Shown: one piece after another, positions 1 through 7,278 of the stretch
Layout of the letters: every line of letters starts with the position of its first letter
Position numbering within the stretch: position 1 is the first letter of the stretch
Assembly: GCA_012841005.1 (NCBI GenBank)
Contig: DUVO01000222.1
Span: forward strand, 1-15,922
Source of the DNA: Bacillota bacterium
GTDB taxonomy: Bacteria > Bacillota > DTU030
Reading direction: 5' to 3'
Length of the DNA stretch: 15,922 bases
The notes under the pieces: model-generated
Database searches by the model: none
Told to the model about the DNA's origin: nothing
Seen by the model: the letters and a program-made list of their open reading frames with translations, nothing else
Program-made: the position numbers and the translations under genes

Positions 1-405
1 ATCCTGAAGAGCACGACGGTACTGAACCCGCCGTTCAAACTCGGTGATTCCCAATCTTGTCTCATCAAAGATGCCGAAGTCAACACTGCCGCCCCGGGGC
101 AAACCTTCCATGGCAAGACTATTCCTCACCTTATATACTTCTGCCTCCGGGACCAGGAGGCTTGTACCATCGGCGGCCAATTGATAAGAAACGTTCATTT
201 CTTCCAATCGGCTTGTAATCTCCCCGGCATCTTCCGGCGTCAAGTTAGCAAAAAGCACTTCATACCGGGGTTTGGTGACCTGCACCAGGACCAGTATTAG
301 CACCAGGCTTCCCACCAGGGCAAGAGCCAGCTTAATTCTCAAGCTCCGGTCCATATTTCCCCAAAATTGACTTATTTGCTCCTTGACCTCTGGCAGGCTT
401 GCCAT
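1..405 (-). CDS. fliF: FliF, flagellar MS-ring protein (N-terminal part, cut by window edge)
   Basis: Encodes the first 135 residues of FliF, the inner-membrane protein that forms the MS ring on which the flagellar rotor and export gate are built. The start is the ATG at 405-403, preceded by a GGGGTGGAG ribosome binding site. The visible part has a short charged N-terminus, one strong membrane segment at about residues 25-43 (rich in A, L, V, I), then the start of the secretin-like ring-building domain. The stretch GITEFERRVQYRRALQ near the window edge is typical of the family. The gene follows fliE by 51 bp and is the fourth gene of the flgB-flgC-fliE-fliF operon. The C-terminal domains and second membrane segment lie outside the window. 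Confidence 0.95.
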   Translation of the reverse strand, partial: MASLPEVKEQISQFWGNMDRSLRIKLALALVGSLVLILVLVQVTKPRYEVLFANLTPEDAGEITSRLEEMNVSYQLAADGTSLLVPEAEVYKVRNSLAMEGLPRGGSVDFGIFDETRLGITEFERRVQYRRALQD

Positions 406-456
406 TTGCTCCACCCCATAAACGTTACTATAAGTATTGAGTGCATACTCCCCGCT

Positions 457-762
457 CTAGACTTGCATCCGCATTAATTCCTGGTAAGCTTCCACAACCT
501 TGTTCCGCACCTGGAGAGTCATCTGCAATGCCAAAGCAGCCTTTTCCCCGGCCAGGATTACCTGGTGGAGGTCTTCTATCTTTCCCTCCACAAAGGCCTT
601 ATTTGCTGCTTCAGCCTCATCCTGAAGCCGGTCAACTTCCCGGAGAGCACCCCGTAAAAGATCACCGAAATTCAGCTCTTGTTCCTTGACAGCTCCCGAA
701 CCGGAACCGGCGGTCGGGACAAATCCTGGCCAGGGGTTGATCCGATTATTTGTGATCTCCAT
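457..762 (-). CDS. fliE: FliE, flagellar hook-basal body protein
   Basis: A 101-residue protein matching FliE, which joins the MS ring to the proximal rod. The family is about 100 residues long. The N-terminus is variable and flexible (G/S-rich up to about residue 25). The rest is predicted helical, with the conserved C-terminal half containing GEKAALALQMTLQVRNKVV and ending in the short YQELMRMQV tail. The ATG start has an AGGAGGGGG ribosome binding site between it and the flgC stop 12 bp upstream, so the two genes are co-transcribed. FliE is exported by the flagellar type III system and assembles with FlgB and FlgC, whose genes precede it here. Confidence 0.96.
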   Translation of the reverse strand: MEITNNRINPWPGFVPTAGSGSGAVKEQELNFGDLLRGALREVDRLQDEAEAANKAFVEGKIEDLHQVILAGEKAALALQMTLQVRNKVVEAYQELMRMQV

Positions 763-774
763 CAGGTCCCCCTC

Positions 775-1212
775 CTAACGGCCGATTTCCAGTGCTAAGC
801 TGGCCATTGTTTTAGCAGCATTAAAAGCTGTTACATTGGCCTCATAAGCCCTGCTGGCTGCAATCAGATCGGTCATTTCCATAACCACATTTACATTGGG
901 ATAGGCCACATAGCCGTCCTCCCCTGCATCAGGATGTTCGGGGTCATAGACCAACCTAGGTGGTGCCGGATCCTTTACAATGCCGACGACTCTGACCCCG
1001 CCGCCTTCATTTCTTTGCCATCCGGCCAGGAAGGCAGGAAAATGAGCTGCTGTATCCCTGGAGCCAAAGAGTGGAACCTGGCGTTGGTAGGGTCCACCGT
1101 CCCGGGTTCGAGTCGTATTGACATTGGCCAGATTATTGGCGATCAGGTCCATGCGCAGCCGTTGGGATGTCATCCCGGAAGCACTGATGTTAAAACTGGA
1201 AAAGAAACCCAC
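775..1212 (-). CDS. flgC: FlgC, flagellar basal-body proximal rod protein
   Basis: A 145-residue rod protein of the flagellar rod/hook family. The N-terminal signature is NISASGMTSQRLRMDLIANN followed by LANVNT. The C-terminal signature, around residues 108-143, is YPNVNVVMEMTDLIAASRAY then EANVTAFNAAK. Together these two helical ends form the rod coiled coil. The start is a GTG at 1212-1210 only 2 bp after the flgB stop, with the ribosome binding site GGGGAGG inside the end of flgB, so translation is probably coupled. Length is normal for FlgC (about 135-150 residues). No unusual feature seen. Confidence 0.96.
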   Translation of the reverse strand: MGFFSSFNISASGMTSQRLRMDLIANNLANVNTTRTRDGGPYQRQVPLFGSRDTAAHFPAFLAGWQRNEGGGVRVVGIVKDPAPPRLVYDPEHPDAGEDGYVAYPNVNVVMEMTDLIAASRAYEANVTAFNAAKTMASLALEIGR

Positions 1213-1214
1213 CT

Positions 1215-1595
1215 TTACCGCCTCCCCTCGCTGATTACCATCCTCAAGTTTGCCAGGTATTGGGATACCTGTCTGGCCAGGCCCTGGTAATACAGGGTAT
1301 TCTTGGCCAGCTCTGCCATCTCCACCTCAATGTCCACGTTGTTGCCGTCATTTCTGGCGGTACTTTCCTGGACAACGGGGGTCACAGGACCGACAGGTCG
1401 AGAATTAATTGCAATATGTTGCGGGTGTGTCACCTTCCCTGCAAGGGCCCTCTTAATTTGAGTGCTGAACGCAATATCTTTCCGTTTATAACCTGGAGTT
1501 TCTGCATTGGCAATATTATCCGATAACAGCCGCTGGCGATAACTGGCCACATCAAGGGCCTGTTCCAACAGGTGCAAAGAACTTCTCCTTACCAT
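1215..1595 (-). CDS. flgB: FlgB, flagellar basal-body rod protein
   Basis: A 126-residue proximal rod protein and the first gene of the flagellar operon. Near the N-terminus it carries LLSDNIANAETPGYKRKDIAF, the family's conserved rod motif; the C-terminal half has EVEMAELAKNTLYYQGLARQ. I chose the ATG at 1595-1593 because a GGGAGGGGAGGGGG purine run lies just upstream. An in-frame TTG at 1619 would add eight residues (MIGRGGGS) that are merely this ribosome binding region translated. The gene lies 115 bp after the riboswitch terminator hairpin at 1722-1749, so expression should depend on that switch. Confidence 0.95.
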   Translation of the reverse strand: MVRRSSLHLLEQALDVASYRQRLLSDNIANAETPGYKRKDIAFSTQIKRALAGKVTHPQHIAINSRPVGPVTPVVQESTARNDGNNVDIEVEMAELAKNTLYYQGLARQVSQYLANLRMVISEGRR

Positions 1596-1709
1596 GCTTC
1601 CCCCTCCCCTCCCTATCAAATTCCCTTTTGTCTATGTACCTCCGGCGCTACCGAAACAAACTCAGGTAACTGGTTTGCCTTCCATTTTCCTCCCTTTGCA
1701 AGGCGACGG

Positions 1710-1749
1710 ATAAATAATAAACCCCGGAGAACCCAATAGTTGACCGGGG
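1710..1749 (-). terminator. Riboswitch-controlled intrinsic terminator before flgB
   Basis: On the minus strand CCCCGG (1749-1744) pairs with CCGGGG (1727-1722), followed at once by TTTATTATTTAT (1721-1710). The same CCCCGG can instead pair with the upstream CCGGGG (1763-1758), which contains most of the 3' strand of aptamer stem P1. The two pairings exclude each other. With ligand, P1 is formed, CCCCGG is free and the terminator folds. Without ligand, the upstream pairing acts as antiterminator. This predicts an OFF switch. The stem is only 6 bp with a 16-nt loop, so efficiency is uncertain. Confidence 0.75.
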
Positions 1750-1754
1750 GTCCA

Positions 1755-1845
1755 AATCCCCGGCAGCCCGGCCGTCTTGTAAACAAGACCCAATGGCTTT
1801 GCGTCCCCAAGTCACCTCGGGTTTGCCCCTTCAGGGATTGCATCC
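1755..1845 (-). promoter_or_regulatory. Cyclic di-GMP class I riboswitch aptamer (GEMM-I)
   Basis: On the minus strand this reads as a GEMM-I aptamer. GGCAAACC (1827-1820) is followed by a short stem CCCGAG/CTTGGG capped by a GTGA (GNRA) tetraloop, then GGACGCAAAGCC, the signature second strand. A second arm follows with stem GTCTTG/CAAGAC around TTTA, then GGCCGGGCTGCC. The closing stem P1 pairs AATCCC (1839-1834) with GGGATT (1760-1755). Order, spacing and tetraloop agree with the known aptamer. Class I aptamers bind cyclic di-GMP, the signal for the switch between motile and sessile life. Only flagellar genes follow. The assignment rests on motif and pairing by eye, not on a covariance-model score. 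Confidence 0.92.
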
Positions 1846-1885
1846 TTATTTATCCAATGGAAACAGGCAAAAGTATCCATTACAT

Positions 1886-1915
1886 ATTTTATCATAGTTC
1901 TACATGTCCTGGTAA
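1886..1915 (-). promoter_or_regulatory. Candidate sigma-A promoter for the flagellar operon
   Basis: On the minus strand, TTACCA (1915-1910) and TAAAAT (1891-1886) are separated by 18 bp, giving two and one mismatches to the -35 and -10 consensus. It would start transcription about 40 nt before the riboswitch aptamer. The -35 lies inside an 18-bp inverted repeat. I saw no convincing sigma-D site. Weak evidence. Confidence 0.4.
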
Positions 1916-1926
1916 ATTCCTACCAG
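1909..1926. repeat. Inverted repeat CTGGTA-6-TACCAG over the flagellar promoter
   Basis: A perfect 6-bp inverted repeat with a 6-bp spacer (CTGGTAAATTCCTACCAG on the plus strand). It overlaps the proposed -35 element of the flgB operon. Placement and spacing suit a dimeric repressor site, but no known regulator is identified. Confidence 0.5.
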
Positions 1927-1983
1927 ACCTGAAAAAAATTACTTAGAATTCTGTATTTTTTTCTCAAAAAATTGTTTCAAGTG

Positions 1984-2012
1984 AAAAAAAACTATAGGAA
2001 AACCCTATAGTT
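1984..2012 (-). terminator. Intrinsic terminator of the operon ending in codY
   Basis: On the minus strand AACTATAGG (2012-2004) and CCTATAGTT (1998-1990) form a perfect 9-bp stem with a 5-nt loop, running straight into a tract of eight T (1991-1984). It lies about 165 bp after the codY stop and before the flagellar promoter, so it separates the codY operon from the flgB operon. Confidence 0.88.
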
Positions 2013-2139
2013 ACCAGGCAGTTATATTTCGTAGCAAATATTACCATTAACAGTAATTGAAAAGTAAATTTGCTCAAAAAGATGCGCTGTCAAAAGCCAG
2101 GAAAAGATCTTCTGGTAACCGTTGGGTGATCCTATAGTT
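2004..2139. repeat. Repeats around the codY 3' untranslated region that could compete with the terminator
   Basis: CCTATAGTT occurs at 2004-2012 (a terminator arm) and again as a direct repeat at 2131-2139. GTTACCAG (2010-2017) is an exact inverted repeat of CTGGTAAC (2112-2119), overlapping the base of the terminator stem by 3 bp. The interval has no gene. Confidence 0.55.
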
Positions 2140-2177
2140 ATGGGCTAGGCGCCAAGATTCTTAGTCTTATTAACCTT

Positions 2178-2951
2178 CTACCTGATTTTTTTCAATTCCT
2201 CCAGGAGGCGATCATTTAGTACCCTGATATAAGTCCCCTTCATTCCCAGGGAACGGGACTCAATTACCCCTGCACTCTCAAACTTCCGGAGGGCATTTAC
2301 AATTACGGAACGAGTAATACCTACACGGTCGGCAATTTTGCTGGCCACCAGCAACCCTTCTTCACCCTGAAGCTCTTCGAAGATGTGAACAACTGCTTCC
2401 AGTTCGGAATAGGAGAGGGTGCCAATAGCAATTTGGACAGCCGCTTTCTTCCGGGCTTCCTCCTCTAGCTCCTCCGACTTGGATCTGATAATTTCCATCC
2501 CTACAACGGTGGCACTGTACTCGGCCAACACCAGATCATCCTCAGTGAATTCCCCTTCAAACTTGGCCAGTATTAGGGTACCAAGGCGATCCCCAGCGCC
2601 ATTAATGGGAACTATGGTAAGCATTTGGTGGGGGAACAGGCACTCGATACCACCATCAAATACACACTGCCCCGCCTGTTTAATATTGGCACTGGTTTCA
2701 ATGACCTTCAACAGGTATTCATTGTACTCGGCGGGAAATTTCCCCTCCTTGATAATATCCTCCTGCATCACGTCACACTCATACCCATCCACCAGGGCAT
2801 AGCCCAGGATCTTTCCCTTACGGCTGGCAACATAGACGTTACCATTGATCAGTTCACTGAGGACATTACAAATTTCCTCAAACTCCACCGGATATCCAGC
2901 ACTTTTCTGCAGTAGTTTGTTGACACGACGGGTTTTTTCTAACAAGCTCAT
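2178..2951 (-). CDS. codY: CodY, GTP/branched-chain amino acid-sensing pleiotropic repressor
   Basis: A 257-residue CodY. The N-terminal GAF-type sensor domain spans about residues 1-155 and is joined by a charged helix ([11 protein letters not shown]) to a winged helix-turn-helix. The recognition region [20 protein letters not shown] at 202-221 and the following [12 protein letters not shown] are nearly identical to B. subtilis CodY. CodY represses stationary-phase, nutrient-uptake and motility genes while GTP and branched-chain amino acids are plentiful. Start ATG with GGGAGG 8 bp upstream. It follows hslU by 20 bp and ends its operon at the terminator near 2000. One oddity: position 61, Arg in B. 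subtilis CodY and a contact for the amino acid carboxylate, is Val here (YECDVMQ). Family membership is certain; effector choice is open. Confidence 0.97.
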   Translation of the reverse strand: MSLLEKTRRVNKLLQKSAGYPVEFEEICNVLSELINGNVYVASRKGKILGYALVDGYECDVMQEDIIKEGKFPAEYNEYLLKVIETSANIKQAGQCVFDGGIECLFPHQMLTIVPINGAGDRLGTLILAKFEGEFTEDDLVLAEYSATVVGMEIIRSKSEELEEEARKKAAVQIAIGTLSYSELEAVVHIFEELQGEEGLLVASKIADRVGITRSVIVNALRKFESAGVIESRSLGMKGTYIRVLNDRLLEELKKIR

Positions 2952-2971
2952 TATTTCTTCCTCCCTACGCG

Positions 2972-4390
2972 TTATAAAATATAGCGACTAAGATCCTGAT
3001 CCTTTACGACCGCCCCCAACTGCTGTTTCACATAGGCAGCATTTATCTCTAAAGTATCTTGCCCTAACTCCGGAGCAAAAAAGGATATCTCCTCAAGGAG
3101 TCGCTCCATAATGGTATGGAGACGACGGGCACCAATATTCTCAGTCTGCTCATTGATCTGTGTTGCTACGGCGGCAATTTCATCTATAGCATCTGCCGTA
3201 AAATGGAGTTTTATTCCTTCTGTTTCCAACAATGCCTGATATTGTTTCAACAGGGCATTTTCCGGCTTGGTTAAAATCTGTTTAAAATCATCCCTGGTGA
3301 GACTATCTAACTCAACCCGCAGGGGAAAACGCCCCTGCAGCTCAGGAATAAGGTCAGACGGTTTAGAGACATGGAAGGCCCCTGCTGCGATAAAAAGTAT
3401 ATGGTCAGTCTTTACCGGTCCGTATTTTGTAACGACGGTACAGCCCTCCACTATAGGCAGGATGTCCCTCTGCACACCTTCCCGGGAAACATCTGGTCCG
3501 GAACCAATCTCTTTTCCGGCAATTTTATCAATCTCGTCCAGGAAAACTATCCCCATTTCCTCAGTCCGCCTGATGGCTTCAGCAGTAACCTCATCCATAT
3601 CAATCATTTTTGCCGCTTCTTCTTGAATCAACAACCGGCGGGCGACCTTTACCGATACACGACGTTTCTTTTTCCTTTTTGGTAACATCCCTCCCAATAG
3701 TTCATGAAAATTAACTCCTATTTCCTCACCGGTGCCGGAAAATAGTTCTACAAAGGGAAGACTGTTGTCTTCCACCTCAATTTCAACCAATTCTTCTTCC
3801 AATTCACCCCTTTGCAGGCGCTGGGACAGTATTTCCCTCCTTTGACGGGCTTGGGCCAGCTTTTCTTCATACTCCTCGTCCCTGCTCCCTTCCGCATCTG
3901 GTTGCACCTTGCCGGCAATTCCCAATAAAGCACCAAAGGGATTGCTTACGGCAGAAGCCTGTCTGGGAAGGGGGGATAAGAGGTTGAGAAGACGTTCTGT
4001 AGCATGTTTTTCCGCTTCCTTCTCCACCGCAGCCATTCTTTCCTGTCTGACCATTCGGACCGATGTTTCGACCAGTTCACGGATTATTGCCTCCACATCC
4101 CGACCTACATATCCAACTTCAGTAAACTTGGTAGCCTCCACTTTAACAAAGGGGGCATTGACCATCCGGGCCAGACGCCGGGCAATTTCCGTCTTCCCTA
4201 CTCCCGTCGGTCCAATCAATAAAATATTCTTGGGAACTACCTCTTCCCGCAACTCCTCCGACAACCTGCTGCGCCGGTAGCGATTCCGTAAGGCTATTGC
4301 CACTGCCCGTTTGGCCTTATCCTGACCGATAATATATTTATCAAGATAGGCAACTATTTTTCTCGGGGTTAGGTCTTCCAATTCCACCAC
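2972..4390 (-). CDS. hslU: HslU (ClpY), ATPase subunit of the HslUV protease
   Basis: A 472-residue AAA+ unfoldase that feeds substrates to HslV. Visible landmarks are Walker A GPTGVGKT at 60-67, the pore loop GYVG at 93-96, the inserted I domain at about 105-240 (highly charged, E/R-rich), Walker B VFLDEID at 282-288, sensor-2 region IGARRL at 419-424, and the C-terminal tail LSRYIL that docks into HslV. The start is taken as GTG at 4390-4388, 3 bp after the hslV stop; a second GTG follows directly, and the nearby GGGAG is close to both, so coupling with hslV is likely. Length (family 440-470) is normal. Cytoplasmic; the ring is a hexamer stacked on the HslV dodecamer. Confidence 0.97.
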   Translation of the reverse strand: MVELEDLTPRKIVAYLDKYIIGQDKAKRAVAIALRNRYRRSRLSEELREEVVPKNILLIGPTGVGKTEIARRLARMVNAPFVKVEATKFTEVGYVGRDVEAIIRELVETSVRMVRQERMAAVEKEAEKHATERLLNLLSPLPRQASAVSNPFGALLGIAGKVQPDAEGSRDEEYEEKLAQARQRREILSQRLQRGELEEELVEIEVEDNSLPFVELFSGTGEEIGVNFHELLGGMLPKRKKKRRVSVKVARRLLIQEEAAKMIDMDEVTAEAIRRTEEMGIVFLDEIDKIAGKEIGSGPDVSREGVQRDILPIVEGCTVVTKYGPVKTDHILFIAAGAFHVSKPSDLIPELQGRFPLRVELDSLTRDDFKQILTKPENALLKQYQALLETEGIKLHFTADAIDEIAAVATQINEQTENIGARRLHTIMERLLEEISFFAPELGQDTLEINAAYVKQQLGAVVKDQDLSRYIL

Positions 4391-4393
4391 TCC

Positions 4394-4921
4394 CTACAGT
4401 TCTTCCAAGGTGATCCGGTCATTGGTATAAACACAAATCTCACTGGCTATCTTCAGGGCAGTGCGGGCTATCTCCGGAGCCTCCAGCCTGGTATGTTCCA
4501 ACAAAGCCCTGGCCGCCGCCAGGGCATATGGCCCCCCGGAACCGATGGCCACCGCACCCCGATCCGGTTCGATCACCTCACCGCTTCCCGATAGGACCAG
4601 TAAATGCTCCTGGTCGGCAACGATGAGCATCGCCTCAAGGCGGCGCAATACCTTATCTAAACGCCATTCCTTTGCCATCTCAACGGCAGCCCGGACCAGG
4701 TTACCCTGGAATTCTTCCAGTTTCCCCTCAAATTTTTCAAAAAGGGACATAGCATCGGCTACGGAACCAGCAAAACCAGCCAGCACCCTGCCATTATAAA
4801 GACGCCTGATCTTTTTGGCGCTCTGTTTCATTATTATTCTATCACCAAAAGTTATCTGGCCATCTCCGGCCATGGCAATCTTTCCATTGCGCTGTACGGC
4901 CAGTATGGTAGTTGCGTGCAA
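4394..4921 (-). CDS. hslV: HslV (ClpQ), peptidase subunit of the HslUV protease
   Basis: A 175-residue Ntn-hydrolase related to proteasome beta subunits. The N-terminus reads MHATTILAV, and Thr4 is the likely catalytic nucleophile once the first three residues are removed. B. subtilis ClpQ instead uses an N-terminal Ser. Other family marks are [50 protein letters not shown] and the C-terminal [15 protein letters not shown]. The start is a TTG at 4921-4919, with GGAGTGGGGAG upstream; no in-frame ATG or GTG lies nearby. The gene lies 33 bp after xerC and just before hslU, the standard arrangement. The mature form needs HslU for activity. Confidence 0.96.
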   Translation of the reverse strand: MHATTILAVQRNGKIAMAGDGQITFGDRIIMKQSAKKIRRLYNGRVLAGFAGSVADAMSLFEKFEGKLEEFQGNLVRAAVEMAKEWRLDKVLRRLEAMLIVADQEHLLVLSGSGEVIEPDRGAVAIGSGGPYALAAARALLEHTRLEAPEIARTALKIASEICVYTNDRITLEEL

Positions 4922-4954
4922 AGACTCCCCACTCCTTCCCCAAAAACTTTCCCC

Positions 4955-5854
4955 TCAAGCCCTCGGATGGGTGCTCTGATAAACGGTCCGCAAGCGTTGC
5001 CGGGAAACATGAGTGTAGATCTGGGTTGTTGCTATGTTCACATGGCCCAGCAATTCCTGCACAACCCTGAGGTCCGCCCCCGCCTCCAAAAGATGAGTGG
5101 CGAAAGAATGCCTGATGCTGTGGGGACTGAGGCCCTTGGCCAGGGCCAATTTCTCAACATATTTATCCAGAACCCGCCTGACACTGCGTACTGAAAGACC
5201 CTTACCCCAGCGGTTTAAGAAAACTATGTCAGTTGCACCGGAATCTTTATCCTGGGACAACAGCTGTCGTCGCCCCTGGTGAAGATAGCGATTTAAGGCT
5301 TCCCTGGCCTTACTGCCCAGGGGAACCAGCCTCTCTTTTCTCCCTTTACCCACAATCCTTACTTCACCCCGGGATAAATCAAGGTCTTGTAACCGGAGAT
5401 TGGTAACTTCGCTGACCCTGAGCCCCGCAGCGTATAGAACCTCCAAAAGGGCCCTATCCCTCTGCCCCAGGGGAGTATTGGCCGGTGGAGCTGCCAATAA
5501 GGCTTCGATTTCCTGCCTGTACAGGAAGCGGGGCAGTTTCCGGCCCTGCTTGGGAGTGCCAACTTCTGCCGCGGGATTGTGACTCAAGCTGCCTTCCCGT
5601 TGCAAAAAATAAAAAAAGGAACGCAAAGCAGCAAGCTTGCGGGCCATAGAAGTACGGCCATATCCCTGCTGGACCAGAAAGGCCAGATAGCCACGGATGG
5701 CCAGATTGTCTACCTGGAGCCAATCCTCCTCCTGCTGTTTCTGGAAAAAATCGAAAAACTGTAAGATATCCTTGCGATAGGCAGTTATCGTGTGTTCGGA
5801 ATAATTTCTCTCTCCCCTGAGATAGTCACAAAAACTGTCAACCTGCTCCCTCAC
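4955..5854 (-). CDS. xerC: XerC-type tyrosine recombinase (CodV)
   Basis: A 299-residue tyrosine recombinase of XerC/CodV type, which resolves chromosome dimers at dif together with XerD. The N-terminal SAM-like core-binding domain covers about 1-90 and the catalytic domain 105-295. The catalytic set is complete: Arg146 (GLRVSE), Lys170 (GKGRKERLVPL), His245 and Arg248 (PHSIRH), His271 (LGHVNIATTQIY) and Tyr280. The start is a GTG at 5854 with GAGGGTG upstream. Position between trmFO and hslV matches codV in B. subtilis, which favours the housekeeping recombinase over a phage or transposon integrase. Length (about 295-305) is standard. Own promoter probably at 5900-5944. Confidence 0.95.
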   Translation of the reverse strand: MREQVDSFCDYLRGERNYSEHTITAYRKDILQFFDFFQKQQEEDWLQVDNLAIRGYLAFLVQQGYGRTSMARKLAALRSFFYFLQREGSLSHNPAAEVGTPKQGRKLPRFLYRQEIEALLAAPPANTPLGQRDRALLEVLYAAGLRVSEVTNLRLQDLDLSRGEVRIVGKGRKERLVPLGSKAREALNRYLHQGRRQLLSQDKDSGATDIVFLNRWGKGLSVRSVRRVLDKYVEKLALAKGLSPHSIRHSFATHLLEAGADLRVVQELLGHVNIATTQIYTHVSRQRLRTVYQSTHPRA

Positions 5855-5899
5855 CAGCTACACCCTCTTTTACCAAAAGGCGGGATGCAGTTTCATATT

Positions 5900-5944
5900 A
5901 TTATACACAATAATTATATTAACACAAAGGAAGGAATTTGACAA
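5900..5944 (-). promoter_or_regulatory. Candidate sigma-A promoter(s) for xerC-hslV-hslU-codY
   Basis: In the 92-bp AT-rich gap before xerC the minus strand has a perfect TATAAT at 5905-5900 with a weak TTGTGT 16 bp upstream. It also has TTGTCA (5944-5939) 17 bp from TAATAT (5921-5916). Either or both could start transcription of xerC and the genes after it. No terminator is seen after trmFO, so read-through is also likely. Confidence 0.5.
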
Positions 5945-5946
5945 CT

Positions 5947-7278
5947 CTAAATTTCCAAATTTTTGGAAAAGACTCCAAGGGAGGCAAGAGCCCTTTCTGC
6001 CAGGGCCCGATTCCGCTCCCGGCGGTTCTTAATTGTAATCTGCAGGGGAGGAAAGAGACCAAAATTAATATTCATCGGTTGGAAGTTCTGCGGATTGGCA
6101 GTTGTGATATAGTTGGCAAGGGCCCCATGGGCTGTTTCCAGCGGGAAGGTCAGGGGCTTTTGCCCTTTGGCCATCCTGGCTGCATTAATTCCCGCGACCA
6201 AACCGGAAGCCGCCGATTCAACATATCCTTCGACCCCGGTTATTTGTCCGGCAAAAAATAACATTTCGTCCCCCCTGTACTGGTAGGTGTTTCTCAGAAC
6301 CCTAGGGGCAGAAATAAAGGTATTACGGTGCATGACCCCATACCGGACAAACTCAGCCTGTTCCAAACCGGGTATAAGGCTGAAGATCCGCTTTTGTTCC
6401 CCCCACTTCAACCGGGTTTGAAAACCAACCATATTGTAGAGGGTACCCTCCCGGTTGTCCTGCCGCAACTGGACAACGGCGTAGGGGTGTTTTCCGGTCC
6501 GGGGATCCTTGAGCCCAACGGGTTTTAAGGGACCATAGCGCAGTGTGTCACGCCCCCGGCGGGCCAATTCTTCAACCGGCATACAGCCTTCAAAAAACCT
6601 TTTCTCTTCAAAGTCCTTCCCTTCATATACCTCACCGGCAACCAGAGCTTCCCATAAGCGTTCATACTCTTCCCGGGTCAGGGGGCAGTTAATATATGCT
6701 TCTTCTTCCCCCTTCCCGTACCGGGAAGCCCGGAAAATCACGTCCTTGTCCAAAGATTCCAGGGTAACTATGGGAGCCGCCGCATCGTAAAAATACAGGT
6801 GGTCCTCCCCGGTAAGGGTTTTAATATCTTCGGTCAAGTCTTCCGTTGTCAAGGGCCCGGTTGCGATGACTACCGGCTGTTCCCGCGGCGGTATCGCCGT
6901 TACTTCGCCAATTTCGACCGTCACCAGGGGGTGGTTGCGAACCCGCTCTGTAACACAGGCGGCAAATCCCTGTCGATCTACGGCCAGAGCACCACCGGCG
7001 GGAACCTGCTCTTTATCGGCACATTCCATAATGACGGAACCCAACCGCCGCATCTCTTCCTTCAAGAGTCCCACAGCATTTTCCAGGGCCTGGGCCCGGA
7101 AGGAATTACTGCAGACCAATTCGGCAAAGGCTCCGGTATGGTGGGCGGGAGTCATACGTTTTGGCCGCATTTCCCACAATGTTACCCTGACACCCCGGCG
7201 GGCAGCCTGCCAGGCAGCCTCCGACCCGGCCAGGCCACCTCCGACAATTATTATTTCCGGTTGCATAACTTCTGTCAA
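5947..7278 (-). CDS. trmFO: TrmFO, folate- and FAD-dependent tRNA (m5U54) methyltransferase
   Basis: A 443-residue flavoprotein that makes ribothymidine at tRNA position 54 using methylene-tetrahydrofolate, the Gram-positive alternative to SAM-dependent TrmA. The FAD-binding Rossmann motif [10 protein letters not shown] is at 13-22, followed by WEMRPK, the [16 protein letters not shown] segment with conserved Cys56, and [12 protein letters not shown] with conserved Cys232, the two cysteines important in the family. The C-terminal part has MGFQTRL-like and [14 protein letters not shown] segments typical of the GidA/TrmFO fold. The TTG at 7278 overlaps the topA stop as TTGA; an ATG at 7266, 12 bp after a GGGGG run, is a reasonable alternative start (439 residues). 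Function is clear, start uncertain. Confidence 0.96.
   Translation of the reverse strand: MTEVMQPEIIIVGGGLAGSEAAWQAARRGVRVTLWEMRPKRMTPAHHTGAFAELVCSNSFRAQALENAVGLLKEEMRRLGSVIMECADKEQVPAGGALAVDRQGFAACVTERVRNHPLVTVEIGEVTAIPPREQPVVIATGPLTTEDLTEDIKTLTGEDHLYFYDAAAPIVTLESLDKDVIFRASRYGKGEEEAYINCPLTREEYERLWEALVAGEVYEGKDFEEKRFFEGCMPVEELARRGRDTLRYGPLKPVGLKDPRTGKHPYAVVQLRQDNREGTLYNMVGFQTRLKWGEQKRIFSLIPGLEQAEFVRYGVMHRNTFISAPRVLRNTYQYRGDEMLFFAGQITGVEGYVESAASGLVAGINAARMAKGQKPLTFPLETAHGALANYITTANPQNFQPMNINFGLFPPLQITIKNRRERNRALAERALASLGVFSKNLEI

Noticed and set aside
1616..1843. A 75-codon minus-strand open frame upstream of flgB
   Set aside because: It simply translates the cyclic di-GMP aptamer and its terminator, and the product has no family features.
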